Notes: generated by a model not told the origin, from the letters alone. A stretch of DNA of 33,995 bases from Sphingomonas sp. Y57 (GCF_001015195.1 NZ_LDES01000104.1:1-33995), one strand, 5' to 3'. Positions 1-8,445 are shown, counted from the stretch's first letter. Translations and numbers: made by a program.

Positions 1-107
1 GTCCCCGCAACCAACTTACCTCACTACGCACCGCAGCCTCGATAAAAAGCTCGAGACTTGCGTTTCCAAATGGGAGCGTCCGCTGCCCCGCGGCAGCGTC
101 GGTCGTA

Positions 108-130
108 GCTAAGGCTTCGCAGGCCTTAGC
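108..130 (-). terminator. Hairpin overlapping the stop codon of the DUF2383 gene
   Basis: GCTAAGGC (108-115) and GCCTTAGC (123-130) pair perfectly over 8 bp with a 7-base loop. The stop codon of the leftward gene (126-128) lies inside the right arm. A second GC hairpin follows downstream in the leftward direction (81-87 with 92-98, 7 bp, 4-base loop). Neither has a clear T tract, so a termination or 3'-end-stabilising role is inferred. The first 107 bases hold no gene that I can see. Confidence 0.45.
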
Positions 131-776
131 GGTAAAGCCGGAAGGAGCCCGCCGCGAAGCCCTGACCGGCCTGGCGACGCATTGCCTTCAGATCCAGCAA
201 CGACTTGCTGAGGTTCGCGCGGATCCGCCGGACGACATCATATATCGGCTCCGGCAGTCCCTCCTGCTCCAGCATCGCGTCCGTACGCGATGCCAGGAAG
301 GTCTCGCCGCGTATGAGCTCGTCGAGCATCGTGGCGACGCCCGAATCCAACGCTCCCCTTATATCCAAGAACAGCCGATGGGCAGTCCCAAGCACCGTCC
401 CGTGGATGGGCAGCTTCGACCCGTGCAGCTTCATGAGGGCGTCAAGCTCGCGCGCCAGCCGGGCGCGCGGTCCGGCATAATGTTCGCAGTAGGAATAGAA
501 ATCGAACCGATGCGCATGTTCGGCCACATGGCCGAAGCCGGTCAGGCTGTCGGCCAGGGTCTCCAGAAGACGCTCCCCGCTGCGCATCCATCGGATCATG
601 GGGTAATTGAAGCGGGATCCCATCAGAAGGCCATTCAGGAATAATGCAGTGTCCCGGAGAGGGGCGACCGTGCCGGTCCCCCTGTAGCCATCATGGACGC
701 TTTCCGCGGCCGGAGAATCCGCCGGCGGCGCGGTGGGAGCGACATCCGCTCCCCCTTTTAGTTGAGGTGAAATCAT
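126..776 (-). CDS. DUF2383/PA2169-family four-helix-bundle protein
   Basis: The protein is a predicted soluble helical bundle of the DUF2383 (PA2169) type, whose function is not well defined. From about residue 62 of the ATG-started protein the order of family features is visible: a helix with LLETLADSLTGF, an Arg/Glu-rich helix, then the hallmark GTVLGTAHRLFLDIRGAL, a Glu-containing ERGE-like helix (DELIRGETF) and a C-terminal helix with LPEPIYDVVRRIRANL. The usual family length is about 150 residues, so this one has a low-complexity Ala/Pro-rich N-terminal extension of roughly 60 residues. I start at the ATG at 776. A TTG at 809 would add 11 residues, and an ATG at 623 would remove the extension. 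The gene is divergent from the DJ-1 gene with under 50 bases between the starts, so the two promoters would overlap or lie inside the extension. A stress-related role is inference from the neighbour. Confidence 0.72.
   Translation of the reverse strand: MISPQLKGGADVAPTAPPADSPAAESVHDGYRGTGTVAPLRDTALFLNGLLMGSRFNYPMIRWMRSGERLLETLADSLTGFGHVAEHAHRFDFYSYCEHYAGPRARLARELDALMKLHGSKLPIHGTVLGTAHRLFLDIRGALDSGVATMLDELIRGETFLASRTDAMLEQEGLPEPIYDVVRRIRANLSKSLLDLKAMRRQAGQGFAAGSFRLYR
735..765. promoter_or_regulatory. Hairpin plus TCCCCCTTTTAGTTGA motif, repeated near 4325
   Basis: GGGAGC (735-740) pairs with GCTCCC (748-753) around a 7-base loop, and the right arm runs into TCCCCCTTTTAGTTGA (750-765). The last 16 bases match 4325-4340 at 15 of 16 positions. 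At this copy the element lies about 60 bases before the DJ-1 start and inside the N-terminal codons of the leftward gene. It could be a binding site shared by promoters around the LuxR regulator, or a terminator-like fold. The sequence alone does not decide between them. Confidence 0.35.
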
Positions 777-823
777 GTCCGCCAGGCTGCAGGCCTGATC
801 CGAAGACAACCGAGGATCGCCAT

Positions 824-1528
824 ATGAGCAGCAAGATTTTGTTCGTCCTGACGTCGCAGGCGGATCTGGGCGGGACGGGGCTGAAGACGGGTACGTGGCT
901 CGAGGAGCTGGCGAGCGCCTGGTACGGGCTCGCCGACCGGGGCCAGGACCTGACGCTGGCCTCGGTCGCGGGCGGCGCAGCGCCGCTCGATCCGGCCAGC
1001 CTCGAAGCGCCCTGGCTGACCGACGCGGGCACGCGCTTCCTCAACGATCCGGCCGCTTCGACGGCGCTCGCCACGACACCGCGCCTGGCGGATCTCGATC
1101 CGCGGGATTTCGAGGCCGTCTATTTCGTCGGTGGCGCCGGTGCCGCCTGGGATTTCCCGGTCGATCCGGCGGTAAAGGCGACTGTCGAGGCGATCGACCG
1201 CAAGGGCGGGCTGGTGTCGGCGGTATGCCATGGCGTCCTTGCCCTCACGGGTGCGGACAGCGCCGGTGGCGGCCCGCTCGTCGCCGGCCGGCGCGTCACC
1301 GCGGTCAGCAATGTCGAGGAGGAGATGACCACCTTCGACAAGGTCGTGCCCGTGCTGCCCGAAACCCGCCTGGTGGACCTCGGCGGCATCTATGCCAAGG
1401 CGGCCGAGCCCTTCGGCGGTCATGTCGAGGTCGACGGCAATATCATCACCGGCCAGAATCCCGCCTCCGCACCGCTGGTCGCGGCGGCGCTGCTCGCGGC
1501 ACTCGCGGTCGAGCCGGCGCAGGCCTGA
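824..1528 (+). CDS. DJ-1/PfpI-family (class I glutamine amidotransferase-like) protein
   Basis: A 234-residue cytoplasmic protein of the DJ-1/PfpI superfamily, closest in style to the Hsp31-like/glyoxalase III or type 1 amidotransferase-like branch. Visible features are an opening strand SSKILFVLTS, FVGGAGAAWDFP near residues 101-112 (the oxyanion-side loop) and the nucleophile elbow VSAVCHG with Cys135 followed by His136. The C-terminal part ends with IITGQNPASAPLVAAALLAAL, typical of the family. The start chosen is the ATG at 824, with GAGG at 812-815 as a plausible ribosome site. The open frame reaches back to 644, but that extension has no family similarity. Family members act as chaperones, deglycases or glyoxalases on reactive carbonyls; which one applies here is not shown. 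The neighbour at 126-776 is divergent and the large LuxR gene follows on the same strand after 135 bases. Confidence 0.88.
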   Translation: MSSKILFVLTSQADLGGTGLKTGTWLEELASAWYGLADRGQDLTLASVAGGAAPLDPASLEAPWLTDAGTRFLNDPAASTALATTPRLADLDPRDFEAVYFVGGAGAAWDFPVDPAVKATVEAIDRKGGLVSAVCHGVLALTGADSAGGGPLVAGRRVTAVSNVEEEMTTFDKVVPVLPETRLVDLGGIYAKAAEPFGGHVEVDGNIITGQNPASAPLVAAALLAALAVEPAQA

Positions 1529-1663
1529 CCGCTCGCCACGCTTGGCATCCCGGCGGGCGCATGGCACCCTGCCGGTCCTGCCGGAACGAGGAGAAGGCCG
1601 ACGTCACGGATCGTCAGCATCGCCGACGCCAAGGCTCCGGTCCGTCGCCGGGGAGCGTCGGCG

Positions 1664-4300
1664 ATGCGCTATCGTCCACCGCGCCTGATCGAGCCGCTGG
1701 TCGCGCGACCGCGCATCGCCCGGCGAATGGCAGAGGCGGTCGGCAAGGTGACGCTGATCGTCGGTCCGCCCGGCAGCGGCAAGACATCGGCGCTCGCCAG
1801 CCACTATACCGACCTTGCCGCCGCCGGCAGGACGGTGCGCTGGCTGACACTGTCGGACGAGGACAATGATCCTGCCGTTCTGAGGCGGCATCTCGATCAT
1901 GCCTTCAGGGGAGGCGGTGCGGAAACGCGGGACGAGGCCGAGGGCTTGTCCGATCCGCCCGAGGACATGATCGGCTTCATCGACGGACTGGAGAAGATCG
2001 ACGCCGCCGCCAGCGCCCTGATCGGAGCCTTCGTCCTTCAACTGCCCCCGAGCAGCAGCTTCCACATTACCACCCACCGGATGCGGGGCCCGATGTTCCA
2101 CGATGCCTGGCTGCGCGGCGTCGTCGAACTGATCGGCCCCGACGAGCTCCGCATGTCCGACGACGAGGCTGCGGCCCTGCTCGGCGACGCCTGGAGCCCC
2201 TGGGACCGCCAGCGGATCAACGAGGTGATCGACGGTTGGGCCGCCGGCCTGCGGTTCGTCGCCCGCGCGCCCGCCGGCGCCGCCCGGCTGCTCGACGGTG
2301 CGGCCGAACAGGCCTTTCCCGTCGAGATGGCGAACTATCTCGACGACGTCGTGTGCGGGCGGATGGATCCCGCCTTCCTTGCTGCGCTGATGGAGGTCAG
2401 CGTGCTCGACCGCTTCACGCCCGAAGCGCTGGCTGCGATGCCCGGCCGGCCTTGCGACTGGGCACAGATCGACGACCATATCCGCGACGGATCGTTCATC
2501 CGCTACGCTGACGATCAGCGTTGCTGGGCGGCTTTCCATCCGGTGTTCGGCCGGCACCTGCGCCAGCGGCTGCGACGTTTCGACCCCGACCGGTTCGACG
2601 CGCTCAACCGGTTCGCCGCATCCTGGTTCGAGGCAAACGGCTTCGGTGCCGAAGCGATCCGCCATGCCGTCACCGTCTCCGATTCGGCTTTTGCCGCGCG
2701 CGTCATCGAGAATGCCGGCGCGATCCATGTCGATCTTTGCGATGGTCCGGACGTCGGCCTGGGCGAGCGCGTCCCCGCGGCGCGAGCGGGCGAGCTGCCG
2801 TTGCTGTTCCTGGGGCAGATCTATCTGGCGATCCGGCGTGGACGATCGGTCGAGGCGCGCGCGGCGCTCGATGAGGCCGAGCGGTTGACGCACGGCTTCA
2901 CCTTGCTCGACGGCGCAGCCGACCCCGAATCGATCCGGGGTTTTGCCCAACTCATCGACATGGTGCTCGACGCATCCGAAGACCGGCCGATTACCGAGCA
3001 GCGGCTCGCCGAGCTCGAACGCGCCATGGAGGCGCACCGCGGGACGCGACCGATCCTGGCGAGCGGGGTCGCCTGCATGCTGGCGCTCGCCTATCTCGAA
3101 CTGTCCCGCTACGCGGAGGCGGCGACGGTGTGCGGTATAGGCCTCCGCTCGCTCCAGGACGTCAAGGACAGCCGCGTCTCGGTGTTCCTGCGCATCCACC
3201 AGGCCGATATCGCCGTGGCGCGCGATACGGTCGACAAGGCCGTGCTCTACATCGAGGATGCCCAGCGCATCGCCCGGATCGGCAGCGGCGGCGATAATTA
3301 TGAGGTGGTCGCCACCCGCATCCTGCGCGCGGGCCTTCATTATGAGAATAACGAGCTCGACGCGGCGCTGGCCCTGCTCGAGCCCAGCCTTCGCCAGCTC
3401 GGCTCGATCAACGCCTGGGTCCGGCTCTGCGCGTCCGGCTTCGGCACTGCCGCGGCGATCGCGGGTATCCGCCAGGGGATCGCCGCGGCCGAGGAACAGC
3501 TCCGCGCCGGCGAGGCGCTGGCGCGGGAGCGCAACCTGCCGCGCCTGCTCCAGTTGATGGCGATCGCGCGGCTGCGCGAGCTGACCCGCGCGGGCGAGTG
3601 GCGGGCGGCAATGGAGCATGTCGAAAGCCCCGGCTTCGCGGAGCTGCTCGCGACCGACAGCCTGTCGCATGCCGTGCTCGGGGTGCAGGTGCCGGCGATG
3701 CTCGAGGTCGCCCGGCTGATGATCGAACTCGGCCGGCCGCACGACGCGCAGGCCTGGCTCGACCGGATCAACAAGCCCTTCCTCGGCGAGGCGGACAGCC
3801 GCTTCCGCTTCACCTTCCGTATCATGGCGATGCGCGCAGCATATGGGATGCGCCGCTATAATGCCGCGGTCGATCATATGCAGGCGGCGGTGGAACTGGC
3901 GAGCCATGGCGGGCTGGTGCGGCGTGCCCTCAACAACCGCCAGCATCTGACCGAGGTGTTCGACTGGTCGATCCGCAACGGGCGTCACCTGCCCGCGCGG
4001 ATCGGGGCCTATGTCGAGGATGTGCTGCGCGGGGCCGACGGCACCGAAAGCGGCGCGACGCTGCAACAGAGCAGCCCGCGCCGCGGCGTCGAACAGGCGC
4101 CCAACAATTTCACGCTCAGCCCGCGCGAGACCGAGATCATCGCGCTCGTCGCAGAGGGCTATATCACCAAGGAGATCGCGGTCCGGCTCGGCATCTCCGA
4201 GGGGACGGTGAAGACCCACCGCAAGAAGATCCACGAGAAGCTGGGCGTCGCGAGCCGGTCCCAGGCCATCGCGCGGGCCCGCGACCTGCTGATCATCTGA
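1664..4300 (+). CDS. MalT-like LuxR-family transcriptional regulator (LAL type)
   Basis: An 878-residue regulator with the large-ATP-binding LuxR (LAL/MalT) layout. Walker A GPPGSGKT lies at residues 34-41. A central region of helical repeats (about 330-790) resembles the TPR-like sensor part of MalT. A LuxR helix-turn-helix occupies about the last 65 residues: LSPRETEIIALVAEGY, then the recognition helix ISEGTVKTHRKKIHEKLGV. Family members bind ATP and a small inducer, oligomerise and activate promoters. The start ATG at 1664 has GGGAG at 1651-1655 at good spacing. The gene lies between the DJ-1 gene and the TonB-receptor/Rieske operon and is transcribed toward the latter, so control of cluster A is the natural inference. 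A terminator-like hairpin begins 8 bases after the stop. The inducer is unknown. Confidence 0.9.
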   Translation: MRYRPPRLIEPLVARPRIARRMAEAVGKVTLIVGPPGSGKTSALASHYTDLAAAGRTVRWLTLSDEDNDPAVLRRHLDHAFRGGGAETRDEAEGLSDPPEDMIGFIDGLEKIDAAASALIGAFVLQLPPSSSFHITTHRMRGPMFHDAWLRGVVELIGPDELRMSDDEAAALLGDAWSPWDRQRINEVIDGWAAGLRFVARAPAGAARLLDGAAEQAFPVEMANYLDDVVCGRMDPAFLAALMEVSVLDRFTPEALAAMPGRPCDWAQIDDHIRDGSFIRYADDQRCWAAFHPVFGRHLRQRLRRFDPDRFDALNRFAASWFEANGFGAEAIRHAVTVSDSAFAARVIENAGAIHVDLCDGPDVGLGERVPAARAGELPLLFLGQIYLAIRRGRSVEARAALDEAERLTHGFTLLDGAADPESIRGFAQLIDMVLDASEDRPITEQRLAELERAMEAHRGTRPILASGVACMLALAYLELSRYAEAATVCGIGLRSLQDVKDSRVSVFLRIHQADIAVARDTVDKAVLYIEDAQRIARIGSGGDNYEVVATRILRAGLHYENNELDAALALLEPSLRQLGSINAWVRLCASGFGTAAAIAGIRQGIAAAEEQLRAGEALARERNLPRLLQLMAIARLRELTRAGEWRAAMEHVESPGFAELLATDSLSHAVLGVQVPAMLEVARLMIELGRPHDAQAWLDRINKPFLGEADSRFRFTFRIMAMRAAYGMRRYNAAVDHMQAAVELASHGGLVRRALNNRQHLTEVFDWSIRNGRHLPARIGAYVEDVLRGADGTESGATLQQSSPRRGVEQAPNNFTLSPRETEIIALVAEGYITKEIAVRLGISEGTVKTHRKKIHEKLGVASRSQAIARARDLLII

Positions 4301-4307
4301 CCCTGCC

Positions 4308-4335
4308 GGGGGGTATCCCCAGCATCCCCCTTTTT
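4308..4335 (+). terminator. Intrinsic terminator after the LuxR regulator, containing a repeated motif
   Basis: A run of six G plus T (4308-4314) pairs with ATCCCCC (4324-4330), including one G-U pair, around a 9-base loop, and is followed at once by TTTTT (4331-4335). This is a standard rho-independent layout 8 bases after the regulator's stop. The tail plus GTTGA (4325-4340) is nearly identical to 750-765. Read on the minus strand the same bases give GGGGGATGCT and GGGGATACCC spaced by 10, loosely like MalT boxes, so a regulatory role for the receptor promoter downstream cannot be excluded. Confidence 0.6.
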
Positions 4336-4492
4336 GTTGACTGTGGCGATAAGCGCCGCGCGGGCATGGTCCCATCATCGGCGCACGACCCGGCGAGAAT
4401 CGGGCGGCGGCGGATCGATGGCAATTCGCCCCGCGCAGGACGGGGCGTGCGGGGACCGGCGCGATGCGCCGGCCGGACATTGGGAGGGTATA

Positions 4493-6595
4493 ATGAAGAG
4501 GGGGCTGCTCATCGGCGTGGCGGCAACGGGCTTTGCCGGTGCCATGGCGATCACACCGGCGGCGGCGCAGGTCGTCGCCAGCGATCAGGACGAACTGATC
4601 GTCACCGCGCGCAAGCAATCCGAGAATATCCGCGACGTGCCCGACACGATCCAGGCTTTCTCCGCGACGACGCTCGAGCGGGCAGGCGTCGAATCGGTCA
4701 ACGACCTGACCCAGATGGTGTCGGGTTTCCGCATCGTCGAGGCCCAGCAGCCCGGTGTCGTGCTGATCAACATCCGCGGTATCGGTCAGGTCCGCAACGG
4801 CGAGTCGCCGGTCGCGGTCGTGGTCGACGGCGTTCAGCAGAATTCGCCGAACCAGATCACCCAGGACCTGTTCGATGTCGAGCGGATCGAGATACTGAAG
4901 GGGCCGCAGGGCGCGCTATACGGCCGCAACGCGATCGGCGGCGCGATCAACATCGTCACCAGGGAACCGGGCGACAGTTTCGGCGGCAGCGCCGAGCTCG
5001 GCTATGCCGAAGGCAACGAGTTCCGCGCCAAGGCCTCGATCACCGCCCCCCTGGGCGAGAAGGCGGGCTTCCGCCTGGCGGGCAGCTATCTCAATCGCGA
5101 CGGCCAGATCACCAACTCGACCCTGAACAAGAAGGTCGACTTCGACGAGACCTGGGCGGTGCGCGGCGCGCTGCTCCTCAAGCCCACGGAGACGCTGAAG
5201 ATCGATGTCCGTGGCAGCTACTACGATCAGGACGCCGGCGCCTCCTGGTATGTCGGCGGCCCGGCGAACAGCCGGCGCGTGCCGGTGGTCGGCAACATCC
5301 TGGGCAAGGCGGGCCGCAAGCTGGGCGACGTCTCGGCGAAGATCGATCTCGACCTTGGCCCGGTCGCGCTGACCTCCGTCACCGCCTGGTCTTCGGTCAA
5401 GTCGGACCTGTTCGAGGAGCTCGACTGGGAACCGCAGGATCTCGCCGCCGCCACCCAGACGCTCGACGTCAAGGCGTGGAGCGAGGAGCTGAGGCTGTCG
5501 TCCAACACGCCTGGTTCGGCGCTGCGCTGGATGGCCGGCCTCTATTATCTCCACACCGACCGCACGCTCGACACGGCGATCTACCTCGGACCCGACCTGA
5601 CCGGCCTGCCGGGCCGCGTGCTCGGATCGCGGCTGATCGCGAAGGACGACAACGACGCCTATGCGGCGTTCGGCCAGATCAACTATGACATCGTCGAGCG
5701 GCTCGAGCTCACCGCCGCGCTGCGCTACGATATCGACCGGCGCCGCCAGGACGACGTCTCGCCGCCGGTGCCGGCGGTCGTCCCCCGCTACAAGGGCACC
5801 TACAAGTCGCTCCAGCCGAAGCTGTCGCTGGCCTACAGTTTCCCCGATGGTTCGCTCGCCTATGCGACTGTCGCGAAGGGCTTCCGGAGCGGCGGCTTCA
5901 ACTCGAATGCCGTCGTCACGCGCGAGTTCAAGAAGGAGGAGCTGTGGAACTATGAGCTCGGCTTCAAGACCGCGCTCGCCGACCGCAAGCTCTACCTGAA
6001 CGGCTCGGTCTTCTACAGCGACATCACCGACCGGCAGGTGTTCGGCCTCGACCTCAGCACCGGCCCGGCCCAGTTCATCGCCAATCCGATCCCCAAGTCG
6101 AGCGTCTGGGGCGCAGAGCTGGAGATGACGGCGCGCCCGGTGAAAGGACTGGAGCTGTCGATGGGCGCCAGCCTGATGGACACGAAGATCAACACATATG
6201 ACGTGACCGTCTTTTCGGGCACAGCCGCGCGCGGCGATTTCAAGGGCAACAAGCTCAACCAGGTGCCGCGCTACACGCTCAATGCGGCGGCGCAATACAC
6301 CGCCGATCTGGGCGGCAGCAGCCTGATCTCGCGCGTCGACGTCTCCGGCTGGGGCGGCGATTATTACTGGGAGATCGACAATGCCCAGAAGCAGAAGCCG
6401 GTCTGGCTGGTGAATGCGCGGCTGACCTGGGCGGTCGGCAAGGTCGAGTTGACCGGTTTCGTCAAGAATCTGTTCGATCGCCGCTACGACGTCGAATTCG
6501 TGCCGGTCAACTTCGGCGGCACCATCACCGGCAAGGACCTGGGTTCCGCATCGCCGCCCCGCCAGATCGGCGGCAGCGTGAAAGTACGTTTCTGA
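4493..6595 (+). CDS. TonB-dependent outer-membrane receptor, cluster A
   Basis: A 700-residue outer-membrane receptor. The N-terminus is a signal peptide (MKRGLLIGVAATGFAGAMA) with likely cleavage after ITPAAA. The mature start carries a TonB-box-like DELIVTARK. A plug domain follows, with the VERIEILKGPQGALYGRNA signature and GGAINIVTR, then a 22-strand-type barrel ending in a C-terminal aromatic (VKVRF). It would import a substrate across the outer membrane using TonB energy. The start is the ATG at 4493 with GGGAGGG at 4482-4488; the open frame continues upstream to 4334 without a signal peptide. It is the first gene of an operon with the Rieske oxygenase 11 bases downstream, so the ligand is probably the oxygenase substrate or a conjugate of it. 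It resembles the cluster B receptor more than the ssu-linked one (same VTAR-QNVPDTI-like start). Confidence 0.93.
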   Translation: MKRGLLIGVAATGFAGAMAITPAAAQVVASDQDELIVTARKQSENIRDVPDTIQAFSATTLERAGVESVNDLTQMVSGFRIVEAQQPGVVLINIRGIGQVRNGESPVAVVVDGVQQNSPNQITQDLFDVERIEILKGPQGALYGRNAIGGAINIVTREPGDSFGGSAELGYAEGNEFRAKASITAPLGEKAGFRLAGSYLNRDGQITNSTLNKKVDFDETWAVRGALLLKPTETLKIDVRGSYYDQDAGASWYVGGPANSRRVPVVGNILGKAGRKLGDVSAKIDLDLGPVALTSVTAWSSVKSDLFEELDWEPQDLAAATQTLDVKAWSEELRLSSNTPGSALRWMAGLYYLHTDRTLDTAIYLGPDLTGLPGRVLGSRLIAKDDNDAYAAFGQINYDIVERLELTAALRYDIDRRRQDDVSPPVPAVVPRYKGTYKSLQPKLSLAYSFPDGSLAYATVAKGFRSGGFNSNAVVTREFKKEELWNYELGFKTALADRKLYLNGSVFYSDITDRQVFGLDLSTGPAQFIANPIPKSSVWGAELEMTARPVKGLELSMGASLMDTKINTYDVTVFSGTAARGDFKGNKLNQVPRYTLNAAAQYTADLGGSSLISRVDVSGWGGDYYWEIDNAQKQKPVWLVNARLTWAVGKVELTGFVKNLFDRRYDVEFVPVNFGGTITGKDLGSASPPRQIGGSVKVRF

Positions 6596-6606
6596 AGGAC
6601 GGGAAT

Positions 6607-7638
6607 ATGACGATCAAGACGGCGGATGATGCACCGGTCGCGACGCGCAGGCGGGAACGCAAGCGGCTTACCCGGCCGGTGCCGATGGAAGGCGACAACG
6701 GCCTCTTCAGCCAGACCTGGTTCCCGATCGCGCTTTCGAGCGAGGTGGCCCAGGGGCAGGTGATCGGCCGCGACTTTCTCGACGGCAAGGTCGTCGTGTT
6801 CCGCGGCGAGAATGGCAAGGTCACGGTGGCCAGCGCCTATTGCCCCCATGTCGGCGCCGATCTCTCGGTCGGCGCGGTGGTCGGCAACCATATCCAGTGC
6901 GCCTTCCACCGCTGGGAGTTCGACCAGGAAGGCTGGGTCGCCAAGACGGGCGTGGGCGATCCGCCGCCGCCCGCCGCCTGTCTCTACGTCTTTCCGTCGC
7001 AGGAGCGGTTCGGCATCATCTGGGCGTTCAACGGAGAGGAGCCGCTCTGGGATTTGTTCGATTTCGAATTCCCCGACGCGGAGCTCGAATTCCGTCCGTT
7101 CAAGACCGACCTCTATACCTGCGACCCCTGGATCTTCGCGGCCAACACCCCCGACATCCAGCATATCAAGGCGGTCCACGGCATCCGCTTCAAGATGCCC
7201 GACCCGCACGACGCGGTGGAATGGGATCCCTATGGCTTCCGCATGCGGCTCGCGGCGATCCACCAGCAGGGTGAGGATCTCGACTGGAATGTCGGCATTC
7301 GCGGCACCTCCACCTTCATCCAGGAGGGGTCTGTCGATGGCTGGTGGATGGGGGTTGCTGCAGGTTTTGCCTGCCCGCGTCCGGGCACCCATGTCGTCTA
7401 TCTGGCAATCGCGGTGAAGAAAGGCGACGGCACCCCCGAGGGCGACCGGCTGGTCGACGAGCGGCTCACCTTCGGGGCCGAGCTGCTCGCCCGCACCGCC
7501 CGCGAGGACAAGCCGATTCTCGACACGATCCATTATATGCCCGGTGCGTTGACTCGCGGCGACACCAGCCTCGCGCGCTGGCTCGACATCGTGCGCAACT
7601 ATCCGCGCGCCCATCCCTCCCGCGATTTCATCAATTGA
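6607..7638 (+). CDS. Rieske non-heme iron oxygenase, alpha subunit (cluster A)
   Basis: A 343-residue oxygenase. The Rieske [2Fe-2S] ligands are Cys79-x-His81 (AYCPHVGADLS) and Cys98-x2-His101 (CAFHRW). The mononuclear-iron motif NTPDIQHIKAVHG gives Asn180, bridging Asp183, His186 and His191. The third, carboxylate ligand should lie in the C-terminal half but I cannot place it with certainty. The chain is compact, of the KshA/DAF-36 or phthalate-dioxygenase-like size, with no beta subunit nearby. Such enzymes hydroxylate, demethylate or cleave substrates using electrons from a reductase, and no ferredoxin or reductase gene is present in this window. It is a clear paralogue of the oxygenase at 21957-22955, sharing FxQxWFP, the GADLS segment, NTPDxQHIxxVHGIxF and an RAHPS tail. 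It lies 11 bases after the receptor and 10 before the NTF2-like gene. Confidence 0.93.
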   Translation: MTIKTADDAPVATRRRERKRLTRPVPMEGDNGLFSQTWFPIALSSEVAQGQVIGRDFLDGKVVVFRGENGKVTVASAYCPHVGADLSVGAVVGNHIQCAFHRWEFDQEGWVAKTGVGDPPPPAACLYVFPSQERFGIIWAFNGEEPLWDLFDFEFPDAELEFRPFKTDLYTCDPWIFAANTPDIQHIKAVHGIRFKMPDPHDAVEWDPYGFRMRLAAIHQQGEDLDWNVGIRGTSTFIQEGSVDGWWMGVAAGFACPRPGTHVVYLAIAVKKGDGTPEGDRLVDERLTFGAELLARTAREDKPILDTIHYMPGALTRGDTSLARWLDIVRNYPRAHPSRDFIN

Positions 7639-7648
7639 AGGACATGTC

Positions 7649-8005
7649 ATGACCGATACCGAGAAGAACCTTGCCACCGTTCGCCGCTTCTGGGACGCGA
7701 TCGGCAGCGGCGACGTTGACGCCTATCTCGCCACCTTCGCTCCCGGCGCCGTCGCGCGCGACCCGGTCAACCGTCCGCCGCTCGAGACCGACGACCAGCG
7801 CCGCGCCTATCTGGAGGGCGTGCTCGGCGCGTTCACCGACATTCGCGTGGCCATCGATTTCGTCACCAGCTGCGGCGATCACACCGCTTCCAAATGGACG
7901 TTGGACGCCAAGGGCAGCGACGGCTCCGACGTGCGGCTGGAGGGGATCGATGTCGCTCGCCACGCCGAGGACGGCCGCATCGCCGAGCTGTGGGGTTTCT
8001 TCTGA
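7649..8005 (+). CDS. NTF2/SnoaL-like small protein (cluster A)
   Basis: A 118-residue protein of the NTF2-like/SnoaL cone fold. It begins with a helix NLATVRRFWDAIGSGDVDAYLATF, typical of the fold, then AYLEGVLGAFTDIRVAIDF, and finishes with the strand-rich VRLEGIDVARHAEDGRIAELWGF, the usual SnoaL ending. Members include isomerases, dehydratases, cyclases and small-subunit-like partners, so the reaction here is unknown. Ribosome site AAGGA lies just before the ATG. Its stop overlaps the next start (TGATG), which implies translational coupling with the SRPBCC gene. One possibility is that it acts on the product of the Rieske oxygenase. The ring-hydroxylating oxygenase beta subunit also has an NTF2 fold, but this protein is shorter than typical beta subunits. 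Confidence 0.82.
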   Translation: MTDTEKNLATVRRFWDAIGSGDVDAYLATFAPGAVARDPVNRPPLETDDQRRAYLEGVLGAFTDIRVAIDFVTSCGDHTASKWTLDAKGSDGSDVRLEGIDVARHAEDGRIAELWGFF

Positions 8006-8442
8006 TGGCGGTGGTCACGCTCGCCGAACGGATCGAGGCCCCGGCCGAGTCCGTCTGGAGCTATGTCTGCTGGCATGGCGTCGCCAAGCTCGATCAATAT
8101 TCGGGCGGCTTCTTCAAGAAGATCGAGTTCCAGGGCGACGAGCCGAAGGTCGGCATCACCAAGACCATCTACCCGCATGATGGCTTGCCGATCAGCGAAC
8201 GGCTGGAAGCGCTCGATGTCGCCGACAGGACCTATCGCTATCGCCTGACCGATGTCGGCTCACTGCCGATCACCGATTATCGCGGCTATGTCCGGGTGAC
8301 GCCGGCCGGTCCCGATGCCTGCCATCTCAAGATCGAGTGCGAGTTCACCGCGGTCGAGCTGAGCGAGGCCGAGTGGATCGAGACCTGGCTGGCGATGGAG
8401 ACCCAGCTCGTCACCGAGATCCGCCGCGCGCTGGGTGCGTGA
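8005..8442 (+). CDS. SRPBCC (START/Bet v1-like) ligand-binding protein (cluster A)
   Basis: A 145-residue SRPBCC-fold protein. The N-terminal strand and helix VTLAERIEAPAESVWSYV is the classic polyketide-cyclase/MxaD-like opening, and the long C-terminal helix (EWIETWLAMETQLVTEIRRAL) closes the hydrophobic cavity. SRPBCC proteins bind hydrophobic ligands and some catalyse cyclisation or dehydration; the reaction here is unknown. It overlaps the upstream gene by one base and is the last gene of the operon, followed by a strong inverted repeat. It resembles the SRPBCC protein at 20785-21225, for example around YRLTDVGSLPITDYRGY versus YRIVDTGGIVPFADYRG, which ties clusters A and B together. Confidence 0.85.
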   Translation: MAVVTLAERIEAPAESVWSYVCWHGVAKLDQYSGGFFKKIEFQGDEPKVGITKTIYPHDGLPISERLEALDVADRTYRYRLTDVGSLPITDYRGYVRVTPAGPDACHLKIECEFTAVELSEAEWIETWLAMETQLVTEIRRALGA

Positions 8443-8445
8443 TAA

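Noticed and set aside
1604-4618. Long minus-strand open frame (1004 codons) opposite the LuxR regulator
   Set aside because: It is rich in Arg, Gly, Asp and His with no recognisable domain, and lies antisense to a clear regulator. High-GC codon bias creates such shadows.
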